From the NCBI GenBank assembly GCA_015904075.1, contig JABMDH010000059.1, forward strand, positions 7,519 to 15,526: DNA of 8,008 nucleotides, given 5' to 3'. This DNA comes from Nitrospira sp. (lineage in GTDB: Bacteria > Nitrospirota > Nitrospiria > Nitrospirales > Nitrospiraceae). The notes beneath the pieces are model-generated. The model saw only the letters and a program-made list of their open reading frames with translations. It made no database searches and was not told the DNA's origin. Within the stretch, counting starts at the first letter, position 1. Every line of letters begins with the position of its first letter. Below are positions 1 through 6,234 of this stretch, piece by piece. A program made the translations under genes and the position numbers.

Positions 1-1
1 G

Positions 2-517
2 GTGTTTTTCCCCCTTCGCCCGTTCAATTTCGACGTATCGTTCAATCAGCGGACATTTGCGCCACAGGCCAGGGTTCTCGCCGTCCAAGCCGGCTTCACC
101 GCCCTTCGCTATGGTTCTCTTGAGGTGAGAACCGTCTACCAATACTATAGCAACCACACTCCGATCTCCAAAACCGACCAGAATTCGCTATACCTGAACC
201 CCCGTTGGAATAATTTCATTGACTTGTTAGATTTCCCCCAAAACAAGCCCATCAATCGGATTATTCGGCATGTCCTTTTTGGACCGCTGGAAGACAGGGC
301 GGTTCCGTATGTGGGCGCGTTGATTGGGGGAACGCTACCCGGCCGAGATGCCTTTTCTCCGGGATATCTGTATGGAGGCCAGGTCGGGGTCCGGTTCCCC
401 GTTGCGCAGGGAGTGTCAGTGGATATGGGATTCCAGTATTCGCGGTTTGAAATTGACTTCAAAAGCAAGTCCGATTTAACGGACCAATGGCTCTTTACCA
501 TTGGCCTTCGGCTGTGA
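2..517 (+). CDS. Outer-membrane beta-barrel-like protein, 3' end (5' end probably outside the window)
   Basis: The frame is open from the left edge to the TGA at 515-517, giving 171 residues. The GTG at base 2 is probably an internal valine, because the reading begins without a signal peptide and already in strand-like sequence, so the gene very likely starts upstream. The visible part has alternating hydrophobic and polar residues, many aromatics, and glycine-rich turns such as PYVGALIGGTLPG and SPGYLYGGQVGVRF. It ends with the amphipathic strand DQWLFTIGLRL. These are features of outer-membrane barrels, although the last residue is Leu rather than the usual Phe. The stop overlaps or nearly touches the start of the solute-binding lipoprotein, so the two are probably co-transcribed. 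The exact family and substrate cannot be told from this fragment. Confidence 0.6.
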   Translation: MFFPLRPFNFDVSFNQRTFAPQARVLAVQAGFTALRYGSLEVRTVYQYYSNHTPISKTDQNSLYLNPRWNNFIDLLDFPQNKPINRIIRHVLFGPLEDRAVPYVGALIGGTLPGRDAFSPGYLYGGQVGVRFPVAQGVSVDMGFQYSRFEIDFKSKSDLTDQWLFTIGLRL

Positions 518-522
518 ACACG

Positions 523-1608
523 ATGATCATCACGAGATCCTCCAGCGGTGCGGCCAGCCGTCACAGGAAATCCTCACGCGACCGGGGGAAATCGGGCACG
601 AGCGCCGCCGTGCCGTTGCTCGTGATCCTTGGCATGCTGCTGACGGGATGCGGGCTGGTCTTTGATGCAGTCGAATTGGTCCACCCCTTGACCCGTGATG
701 AGATATCGACCATTTGCGCTCAACGGCAACTTCGTGTCGGGATTTCCGTCGAACCGTTCCGCCCCTTTGTGTTTCCGGCCGTCTATACCGATGAAGGCGT
801 TCGGGTGACCGGCCTTGATGTCGAACTCATCCGCGAAGTGGCTGACGCGCTGACCCTCCAGTGCGGCAGGCAGCACCCCATCGTGCCCACGTTGCATCTG
901 ACCAGATTCCGTGATCTCTTCATTGGACTGAATGAAGGGCGTTTCGATCTTTTCGTCTCGTCGTTCAGCGGAAACCTTCCCGGCGCAACTCCCTCAGGCC
1001 TGTGGTCATCCATTCCGTATTTCCATGGCAGCGGGGTTGGCGCCATGACTCACGACCCGACAATAGCCGAGAAAGTCCGGGCACAGCTTCGCAAGCAGGC
1101 CGGACACACCGATACGCTGGCGGCGATTCAGGAAGGGTTATCCGGCTTGACGGTCGCCGTGCAAAATCGAAGAACCCCGCATCTCTACGCAGAGGCCAAT
1201 CTTCGGAATATCCGGTTGCTGGTCTGTGATTCGCTCCCCGCCGCGGTGGAAACGAAGGACCCGCATATCGACGTCATTTTGACCCAATACCCCATCCTTC
1301 AATATGTGACCACGCGCGTCTGGCCTGACTGGCAGCTGCTTGACCGTCCGGATGGATCACCCTTGATCCTCTCCCGAGAATCCTTTTCCATCGTCACGGG
1401 TGAAGAGAAACGGCGTCTGCAGTGGTTCCTCAACAACTTGCTCTACCGGTTGGAAGAGACGGGGCGCCTGGCACAGATGCGAACACGCTGGTTCGAGGAG
1501 AACTATGCCCCGACCCGTCGAGCAACAGACGAAGGTCTCCCGCTTGAAGTGTCGAAAGTGCCCGACCATTATGACCAGGGCCAGTGCCGCATGGCGGGTG
1601 GGCAATGA
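523..1608 (+). CDS. Extracellular solute-binding lipoprotein, SBP family 3 type
   Basis: The protein is 361 residues from the ATG at 523. An in-frame GTG at 514 overlaps the upstream stop as GTGA, and another ATG lies at 487; no strong ribosome site decides between them. A long basic n-region (RHRKSSRDRGK) is followed by a hydrophobic stretch and the lipobox LLTGC, so Cys43 should be lipidated and the protein anchored on the periplasmic side. From about residue 70, LRVGISVEPFRPFVF, then TGLDVELIREVADAL, then FDLFVSSFSG follow the order of the family-3 solute-binding fold known for amino acid and related ligands. The C-terminal lobe is present to about residue 340. No ABC permease or ATPase is nearby, so it may act as a stand-alone binding or sensing protein, or serve a transporter encoded elsewhere. 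The ligand is unknown. Its end overlaps the next gene. Confidence 0.82.
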   Translation: MIITRSSSGAASRHRKSSRDRGKSGTSAAVPLLVILGMLLTGCGLVFDAVELVHPLTRDEISTICAQRQLRVGISVEPFRPFVFPAVYTDEGVRVTGLDVELIREVADALTLQCGRQHPIVPTLHLTRFRDLFIGLNEGRFDLFVSSFSGNLPGATPSGLWSSIPYFHGSGVGAMTHDPTIAEKVRAQLRKQAGHTDTLAAIQEGLSGLTVAVQNRRTPHLYAEANLRNIRLLVCDSLPAAVETKDPHIDVILTQYPILQYVTTRVWPDWQLLDRPDGSPLILSRESFSIVTGEEKRRLQWFLNNLLYRLEETGRLAQMRTRWFEENYAPTRRATDEGLPLEVSKVPDHYDQGQCRMAGGQ

Positions 1609-2372
1609 GGTACAATGGCAGACCCATGAAACGTCATGCCTGCCTGTTCGCCGTCCTCAGCCTGATGCCCGTGCTTTTGTGGTGGAACAGTGGCTGGGCG
1701 CAGACGCGCCAACAGGAAAGCGAACAGACCGCCTATTACCTGACCACGTTGCTGAATGTCGGACGGCTTATCGTTGAGCGTCATCAACCGCTCATCAATG
1801 ACCCTCAGAAGGGTGACAAGGGCTTCACGCCGGAGTCGTTTGAACAACAGGCCGTCGATGAATTTTCCCGTCAAACCTCGATTGATCTGAGGCACTTCCC
1901 GGCCCAGCTTCCCGATCTGGCGAAAGAACTGCTGCCGATCTTATTGGATTCCGGCAAGCAGGTAGTGGCCGACGCACAACTCGTCATCAATCAGCGCGGT
2001 ATCGGCTATAAGAATTTCATCCCGGCCACGTTCGGCAGCCAGACCGCCCGCAAGTTTTCCAACCGCTCCCAGGTGAAGATGAAACAGACGACGCTCAATC
2101 CCAGGAACTTGAAAAACACCCCCGATGTCTACGAAGAGGCGGTCTTGAAGCGGCTGACACGCCAACCAACCTCGCATGGCCCCGTTGCCGAATGGGTTGA
2201 CGGCGGGAAGACTCTGCGCATGTTGACTCCGATTTATTATTCCCACGATTGCCTGGTCTGTCATGGTAGTCCTCAAGGAATCCTGGATATCTCGGGCTAT
2301 CCTCGGGAAGGGGCCCGGGAAGGCGATCTTGCCGGTGCCATCAGCGTTCAGATCCCTGCAACGACTCCATAA
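1605..2372 (+). CDS. Secreted Tll0287/DUF3365-type protein with one c-type heme site
   Basis: The start chosen is the ATG at 1605, which overlaps the previous stop as ATGA and suggests translational coupling; the ATG at 1626 is an equally good start for the signal peptide. From 1605 the protein is 255 residues. A Sec signal peptide is visible (MKRHACLFAVLSLMPVLL) with a likely cut after GWAQ. The mature part resembles the Tll0287-like (DUF3365) heme-binding sensor domain: an N-terminal helix, the segment YKNFIPATFGSQTARKF, a long helical region, and near the end DCLVCHG, a CxxCH site at bases 2250-2264 (Cys216, Cys219, His220) for covalent heme. In this family the domain is often the sensor part of kinases or cyclases; here it stands alone with no output domain, so it is probably a soluble periplasmic heme protein. 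A role in redox or gas sensing is inference. Confidence 0.8.
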   Translation: MRYNGRPMKRHACLFAVLSLMPVLLWWNSGWAQTRQQESEQTAYYLTTLLNVGRLIVERHQPLINDPQKGDKGFTPESFEQQAVDEFSRQTSIDLRHFPAQLPDLAKELLPILLDSGKQVVADAQLVINQRGIGYKNFIPATFGSQTARKFSNRSQVKMKQTTLNPRNLKNTPDVYEEAVLKRLTRQPTSHGPVAEWVDGGKTLRMLTPIYYSHDCLVCHGSPQGILDISGYPREGAREGDLAGAISVQIPATTP

Positions 2373-2406
2373 CAAGCTGGAACTCGTCAGACCAACACGA
2401 ACCTCT

Positions 2407-3864
2407 ATGTCGGAACTCATTACTCAAGACGCCTCCCTGGCGCCCCCCTCTCCGGCCGCCTCTAAGCCGTTGCGCCGCACGCTCAGTCTCTGGAATAGCC
2501 TGACGCTGGGATTCGCGATGGTGTCCCCGGTCGTGGGACTCTACGCCATCATGGGAGTGCAGACAGCTGTGACAGGGGGCGGCTGGTTTGTCGCACTGGC
2601 ACTGTGTCTCGTGATGCAACTGCTGGTCGCAACCGTCTATGCAGAGCTGGCCTCGCAATTTCCGATTGCCGGCGGCGCATACAAGTGGGCGCATCATCTT
2701 GGCGGGAAGACCGCCGGGCACTACGCCGGCGTCATCTACGTGAGTTCGACCATTGCAATGCTGACCACCACCGCCTATACCGGTGGAACCTGGCTCGCCA
2801 TTTTCTTCGGATCGTCGAGTGGAAGCGGGCTCACGCTCGTCCTATGGGGCGCCGTGTTTCTGGCAGTCTGCACGTTGCTCAACCTGGCTCGCGTCAACGT
2901 CTTCAAGGCAACCCTCTCGATGGGCGTGTACGCCGAATTGGTCGGCTCGTTCGGTGTTGCACTGCTCCTGGTTCTCTTCTTCCGGCACCATGATGCATCA
3001 GAACTGTTTCGGCATCTGGGAACGGGGACGGCTCCCGGCACAACCGCCGCATTCTTGGCCGCACTGGCCATCGCCGGGTGGGCCTTCATCGGCTTCGACG
3101 CCTGTTCCACCATCGCGGAAGAAACCCTCGAACCCAAACGAGTGGTGCCGCGGGCCGTGTTCTTTTCCCTGCTCATGGTCGGGAGTGTTGTCCTGTTCAA
3201 TTCGGCGGCGCTGACGATGAGCTTCGACCGCACGATCCTGGCGAATACGACCGTCTCATCCGACCCTGTCACTCCGGTCATCATCAACAGTTTTGGAACA
3301 TGGGCGGAGAAGCCGTTCCTGGCGATCGTCATGGTGTCGTTTCTGGCCTGCGGCACTTCCGTCGTCAACTATGTGTCCCGCATCATCTATGCAATGGCTC
3401 GTGAAGGCGCGATGCCGGGCCCACTCAAGCAAGTCGACATAGATGGCACGCCTCGCCCTGCGATTTTGTTTACCGTGCTATCGGCTGGAGTTGGGCTCTT
3501 GTTAGGGTTGAACGATCAGGCAGTGGCCACGATCATTGCCTTCGGCACCGGCGGACTCTACGCGATGTTTGCCATGACCACTGGCGTTGGACTCTACACC
3601 CGCCTCACAGGACGCTGGGATCCGGCATTGGGTGAATTGAAGCTGGGCATCTGGGGATTACTGATCAATGTGGCGGCGTTTCTCTGGTCCGTATTTGAAT
3701 TCGTCAATATTGCCTGGCCACGCCCCTATGCAATCTCACCCGACGCCCCCTGGTGGCAACTCTGGGCCGTGCCGCTGGTCCTCGGGAATATCTTGGGGAT
3801 AACCACGATCTATGTACTGATCGGCAAAGCCAGGAAAACTGCAGTGCCGGCATCATCCTCGTAA
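2407..3864 (+). CDS. APC-superfamily amino acid permease (copy 1)
   Basis: An integral membrane transporter of 485 residues. The ATG at 2407 was chosen because the reading upstream of it overlaps the heme-protein gene and lacks family similarity; the paralogue also begins about 25 residues before LSLWNSL. There is no clear Shine-Dalgarno site, and the gene begins 34 bases after the previous stop, so it may depend on the upstream operon. About twelve hydrophobic segments are visible. Family motifs include SPVVGLYAIMG in the first helix (about 40-50), ELASQFPIAGGAYKW (80-94) and GWAFIGFDACSTIAEET (224-240), the last matching the glycine-rich helix followed by EET and P-x-x-x-P-R-A of the AA_permease_2 group. 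Such proteins move amino acids or amines by proton symport or exchange; the substrate here cannot be read from sequence. A close paralogue lies at 6906-8008. Confidence 0.9.
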   Translation: MSELITQDASLAPPSPAASKPLRRTLSLWNSLTLGFAMVSPVVGLYAIMGVQTAVTGGGWFVALALCLVMQLLVATVYAELASQFPIAGGAYKWAHHLGGKTAGHYAGVIYVSSTIAMLTTTAYTGGTWLAIFFGSSSGSGLTLVLWGAVFLAVCTLLNLARVNVFKATLSMGVYAELVGSFGVALLLVLFFRHHDASELFRHLGTGTAPGTTAAFLAALAIAGWAFIGFDACSTIAEETLEPKRVVPRAVFFSLLMVGSVVLFNSAALTMSFDRTILANTTVSSDPVTPVIINSFGTWAEKPFLAIVMVSFLACGTSVVNYVSRIIYAMAREGAMPGPLKQVDIDGTPRPAILFTVLSAGVGLLLGLNDQAVATIIAFGTGGLYAMFAMTTGVGLYTRLTGRWDPALGELKLGIWGLLINVAAFLWSVFEFVNIAWPRPYAISPDAPWWQLWAVPLVLGNILGITTIYVLIGKARKTAVPASSS

Positions 3865-3884
3865 TGGCTGTGCGTGTGAGCCCG

Positions 3885-3905
3885 CCACTGCGTCGTTGAC
3901 AGTGG
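3885..3905 (+). terminator. Possible weak hairpin after permease copy 1
   Basis: CCACTG (3885-3890) and CAGTGG (3900-3905) form a perfect 6-bp inverted repeat with a 9-base loop, 21 bases after the permease stop. No T-run follows, so a standard intrinsic terminator is not supported. It might only slow polymerase or protect the 3' end. Confidence 0.25.
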
Positions 3906-3924
3906 GGAATACGCATGATACGTT
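3896..3924 (+). promoter_or_regulatory. Candidate promoter for the radical SAM gene
   Basis: TTGACA at 3896-3901 is a perfect -35 consensus. With 17-base spacing the -10 position would be TACGTT (3919-3924), which matches only three of six bases. It would give a leader of about 100 bases ahead of the CTG at 4031. The -35 box overlaps the hairpin at 3885-3905. Support is moderate at best. Confidence 0.3.
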
Positions 3925-4003
3925 CCAATCACTCGTTTCACCTACTCGGTGTACTCTCCTAGTTTCTTTCCCGCACTCACTCCGTCAGCATTCACTCCGT
4001 GTC

Positions 4004-4025
4004 TGATCGAGCTCCGATCAAGGAG
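4004..4025 (+). promoter_or_regulatory. Inverted repeat and Shine-Dalgarno site before the radical SAM gene
   Basis: AAGGAG at 4020-4025 is a strong ribosome-binding site, placed five bases before CTG at 4031, where the family's conserved N-terminus begins. Directly before it, TGATCG (4004-4009) and CGATCA (4015-4020) form a perfect 6-bp inverted repeat with a 5-base loop. An in-frame TGA at 4004-4006 rules out an upstream start. The strong site at the expected place shows that translation once began, or still begins, at 4031. Confidence 0.5.
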
Positions 4026-4030
4026 TCTGT

Positions 4031-4525
4031 CTGCGAGTCTTTCTAATCCACGTCCGCGATCCACAATTCTACGCACTTCCAGCTAAAACACGCGCCACAA
4101 ACGGCAATGTTCGCGTGATGGGGTTTCCCCCCATCGGCATCATGTCGCTGTCGTCCGTCATCAAGCAGGCGGGGCACGAATGTGTCCTGTTCGATCAGGC
4201 GAACCCCGACACCCCGAACGCTGTCATCATTGACCGGATCAATCAAGAACAACCGGCGCTTGTCGGCCTCAGTTTTCTCAGTACCACCAGCTATCCCTAT
4301 GCCAAGATCCTTGCACGGGAGATTCGTGCGACCAATCAGAACGTAAAGCTCGCATTCGGCGGTGTGTTCGCCGATGAGACGGTTCACGACGATGCAAACG
4401 TCTCGGGGATGCCCTTGGCCCTGCATCTTCTGCGACATCCCGATCTTCAACGAAGGAAAGTGGCGTGCCCGCAGCCCACAGCATGTGGTCTCGGAGCTCA
4501 AATATCTCGAAGGACTCGGCTATGA
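4031..4525 (+). pseudogene. N-terminal B12-binding-like part of a broken radical SAM gene
   Basis: From 4031 this frame reads RVFLIHVRDPQFYALPAK, then VMGFPPIGIMSLSSVIKQ and GHECVLFDQANPDTPN, ending with VKLAFGGVFA near 4370. This is the first part of the Rossmann-like domain found before the radical SAM core in B12-binding radical SAM enzymes. The usual cobalamin motif DxHxxG is not seen, as in some members. After about 4370 the frame runs on to a stop at 4525 but loses family similarity. The radical SAM core continues in another frame (4362-5396), which is closed upstream by a TAA at 4344-4346. The later part of the B12 domain, with its usual D-x-V-x-x-G-E motif, is in neither frame. The natural start position is CTG (4031); the first ordinary start codons are GTG 4115 and ATG 4118, inside the domain. 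A decayed gene is most likely; an assembly error is possible. Confidence 0.7.
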
Positions 4526-5396
4526 GTCCGTTGGCTTCGTCGACGATCACTTTCTGCTCCAGCCCAAACGAATCGAGGCGATTTGTAACGGGATCATGGA
4601 AGAAAAACTCTCGATCCGGTGGGGCATCGAGGGGCGCGTGGATTCCGTCGCCCAACATCTCTTCCCCGCCATGGCGAAGGCCAATTGCGGTGCCATGATG
4701 TTCGGCATCGAGAGCGGCAGCCAGAAGATTCTCGATCGGCTGAAGAAGGAACAGACGCTGGACCAGGTCACGACCGCCGTCAAGAACGCGAAGAAAGCCG
4801 GCATTGAAATCGTCCACGGATTCTTTACGGTAGGAAATCCCGACGAAACGGTCGAGGACATGGAGGCGACCTTCGACTTCGCGTCGGCGCTCCCGCTCGA
4901 TACTTTTGGATTCAACCGGCTCTGTGTCTATCGGGGCACACCCTTGTGGCAGGAATATGTGAAACGCGGGCTGGTGAATGAATCCACGGATTGGTACAAA
5001 TATTTCAAGTGTTCGGAAGTCGATCCGACCTGTCTCTCAGGCGAAACAATCAATCGCGTGCGACAGGCCGGGATCAAGAAGCTCTTTCTCTATAAACTCC
5101 TGCATTACCCCCGCCAGACCTTTCAGCTCCTCCGCCGTTTCTTGCGGCATATGCCGCTGCGAGATGTCGCCTATCTCCTCCTCAAACCGTTCATGGGCCA
5201 GAAGAAAGGCGCGACCAAGGCCGAAGTCCTCTCGCGTGCGGTCGAACACGCAGACATGAAGGATGCGGCTGCGCAGCTGACCCAGGTAGCGGACGACATG
5301 CTCCACGATGTGTTTGAAGCCTCGCGCCTTGAACGCTTGCGGATTCAGCAAGCCGCCGAGGGATCACGCGAACTGCCGATGATCCAGCCCAGGTAA
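4362..5396 (+). CDS. Radical SAM core and C-terminus, out of frame with its N-terminal half
   Basis: The frame opens after a TAA at 4344-4346 and can start at GTG 4362, ATG 4374 or ATG 4392, none with a clear ribosome site. TSRGCPWPCIFCD holds the CxxxCxxC cluster (Cys17, Cys21, Cys24 from 4362) that binds the 4Fe-4S cluster used to cleave S-adenosylmethionine. Further core landmarks follow in order: VGFVDDHF, WGIEGRVDSV, MFGIESGSQKILDRL (about 113-127), HGFFTVGNPDET (about 152-163) and FNRLCVYRGTPLW. A long basic and helical tail ends in RELPMIQPR. The core looks intact with no internal stop, so if expressed it might fold as a radical SAM protein lacking its B12 domain. Its reaction is unknown. 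Together with 4031-4370 it forms one damaged gene, shorter than usual for the family. Its last 35 residues recur at 6439-6546. Confidence 0.72.
   Translation: MCSPMRRFTTMQTSRGCPWPCIFCDIPIFNEGKWRARSPQHVVSELKYLEGLGYESVGFVDDHFLLQPKRIEAICNGIMEEKLSIRWGIEGRVDSVAQHLFPAMAKANCGAMMFGIESGSQKILDRLKKEQTLDQVTTAVKNAKKAGIEIVHGFFTVGNPDETVEDMEATFDFASALPLDTFGFNRLCVYRGTPLWQEYVKRGLVNESTDWYKYFKCSEVDPTCLSGETINRVRQAGIKKLFLYKLLHYPRQTFQLLRRFLRHMPLRDVAYLLLKPFMGQKKGATKAEVLSRAVEHADMKDAAAQLTQVADDMLHDVFEASRLERLRIQQAAEGSRELPMIQPR
5289..5396 (+). repeat. Radical SAM 3' end, copy 1 of a duplicated segment
   Basis: These 108 bases match 6439-6546 without gaps; by hand count 93 of 108 are identical (86%), and 31 of 35 encoded residues. 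Most differences are at third codon positions, suggesting both copies evolved as coding sequence for some time after duplication. The final 30 bases are identical. Confidence 0.85.
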
Positions 5397-5428
5397 ATCT
5401 CACGCGATCATTGGCTAGAAGTTCTTGA

Positions 5429-5474
5429 CCACGATCGATCGTGGAATGATTTCGCTGCGCGACCACGAGCGTGG
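5429..5474. repeat. Two inverted repeats upstream of the toxin-antitoxin operon
   Basis: CCACGATCGATCGTGG at 5429-5444 is a perfect 16-base palindrome. CCACG (5463-5467) and CGTGG (5470-5474) form a second inverted repeat with a 2-base centre. Both are preceded by GA, giving GACCACGA. They lie just after the radical SAM stop, 35 bases or more ahead of the antitoxin promoter. They could be protein-binding sites or remnants of a rearrangement; neither is followed by a T-run. Confidence 0.45.
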
Positions 5475-5508
5475 ACTCTTTCAATCAGACCTCCGACCAC
5501 CCTCTCTC

Positions 5509-5537
5509 TTGACCACTTGAGAGGCATACTGTACATT
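5509..5537 (+). promoter_or_regulatory. Promoter of the toxin-antitoxin operon
   Basis: TTGACC (5509-5514) matches five of six -35 bases, and TACATT (5532-5537) matches four of six -10 bases, with the ideal 17-base spacing. The -10 box overlaps the first GTACA box of the operator, as expected for an autorepressed toxin-antitoxin operon. Transcription would begin near 5544, about 45 bases before the antitoxin start. Confidence 0.6.
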
Positions 5538-5562
5538 TTGTACAATTCGTACACTGAGTACA
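5530..5562. promoter_or_regulatory. Operator-like array of four GTACA boxes at 9-base spacing
   Basis: GTACA occurs at 5531, 5540, 5549 and 5558, exactly nine bases apart, as TGTACA, TGTACA, CGTACA and AGTACA. The core GTAC is its own reverse complement, so each box can be a site in either orientation. The array covers the -10 box and the predicted transcription start and ends 26 bases before the antitoxin ATG. Binding by the Phd-type antitoxin, alone or with toxin, is the natural inference. Confidence 0.6.
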
Positions 5563-5588
5563 TCTCTGGCAATTTCGAGGAGAAGCCC

Positions 5589-5843
5589 ATGGCACATCTT
5601 CCCGCGAGTAAAGCACGGCAAGGTTTTGCGGATACGATCAATCGTGCAGCGTATGGGAAAGAACGCGTCGTCGTGCGTCGTCGCGGGAAGGAAATCGCTG
5701 CGGTGGTACCAATCGACGACTTGCGCCTCCTGGAGGAATTGGAAGATCGGATCGATCTGGCCGATGCGAGGGCTGCTCTCACCGAAACGAGAAAGAAAGG
5801 GGCGAAGCCGCTCAATGCGATTCTCAAGGATCTCGGCTTCTAA
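5589..5843 (+). CDS. Phd/YefM-type antitoxin
   Basis: A protein of 84 residues from the ATG at 5589, preceded by a good ribosome site (GAGGAGAAG, 5577-5585). An upstream in-frame start at 5517 would lie within the promoter, so it was rejected. MAHLPASKARQGFADTINRA followed by ERVVVRRRGKEIAAVVPIDD is the typical Phd/YefM fold that dimerises and binds DNA; the charged C-terminal part (from about residue 50, LEELEDRIDLADARAAL) is the usual toxin-wrapping tail. It should neutralise the RelE-like toxin encoded six bases downstream and repress its own promoter through the GTACA boxes. The length is normal and the gene looks intact. Confidence 0.88.
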   Translation: MAHLPASKARQGFADTINRAAYGKERVVVRRRGKEIAAVVPIDDLRLLEELEDRIDLADARAALTETRKKGAKPLNAILKDLGF

Positions 5844-5849
5844 ACGTCC

Positions 5850-6107
5850 ATGGCCTACTCGATCCTTCTCGCCCCGCCTGCGGAACGCCAACTCAAAGCG
5901 CTCGCTGAAGCCACGCAGAAGCGAATCGTCACACGTCTGAAAACCCTGCAACACAATCCTCGCCCACAGGGCGTCAAGAAACTCACCGGAGAAGATGACC
6001 TCTACCGTATCCGGGAAGGCAGCTACCGAATCATCTATACGATTCGAGACAACGAACTGGTCATACTTGTCGTGAAGATCGGTGACCGGAAAGAGGTGTA
6101 CCGTTGA
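5850..6107 (+). CDS. RelE/ParE-superfamily toxin
   Basis: A protein of 85 residues starting six bases after the antitoxin stop. MAYSILLAPPAERQLKAL, then RPQGVKKLTGEDDLYRIREG, then YRIIYTIRDNELVILVVKIGDRKEVYR follow the strand and helix order of the RelE fold. The conserved late basic and aromatic residues (Arg in YRIREG, YRIIY, and the final GDRKEVYR) are present. RelE-type members usually cut mRNA on the ribosome; ParE-type members poison gyrase. The C-terminal GDRKEVYR favours the RelE branch, but this is inference. The gene is complete and next to its antitoxin, so the module is probably functional or only recently lost. Confidence 0.88.
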   Translation: MAYSILLAPPAERQLKALAEATQKRIVTRLKTLQHNPRPQGVKKLTGEDDLYRIREGSYRIIYTIRDNELVILVVKIGDRKEVYR

Positions 6108-6234
6108 ATCCGAGAGTGAGTAATTGGAGATGGAAACGTTCTCGACATAGCGTGCTCGATGCGTGGCACGCAGCGCTCATACCCACTTATTGAATACTTA
6201 TCTACGGTGTAGCCTTTCCCGGAGTAGATGCTCC

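Noticed and set aside
2775..3368. Long minus-strand frame opposite permease copy 1
   Set aside because: It is the antisense shadow of a clear membrane protein; a matching shadow lies opposite permease copy 2 at 7427-7987. No start signals or family similarity.
3977..4000. Direct repeat TCACTCCGT twice, 15 bases apart
   Set aside because: Only two short copies with no supporting context; could easily be chance.
4278..4817. Minus-strand frame opposite the radical SAM core
   Set aside because: The plus strand encodes recognisable radical SAM motifs throughout; the antisense reading has none.
6150..6171. GCGTG/CACGC inverted repeats after the toxin gene, possible terminator
   Set aside because: Short stems and no T-run; not enough for a terminator call.
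5397..6234. Toxin-antitoxin module as cargo of an insertion sequence or integron cassette
   Set aside because: No transposase, terminal inverted repeats, target-site duplication or attC-like site could be seen at its edges.
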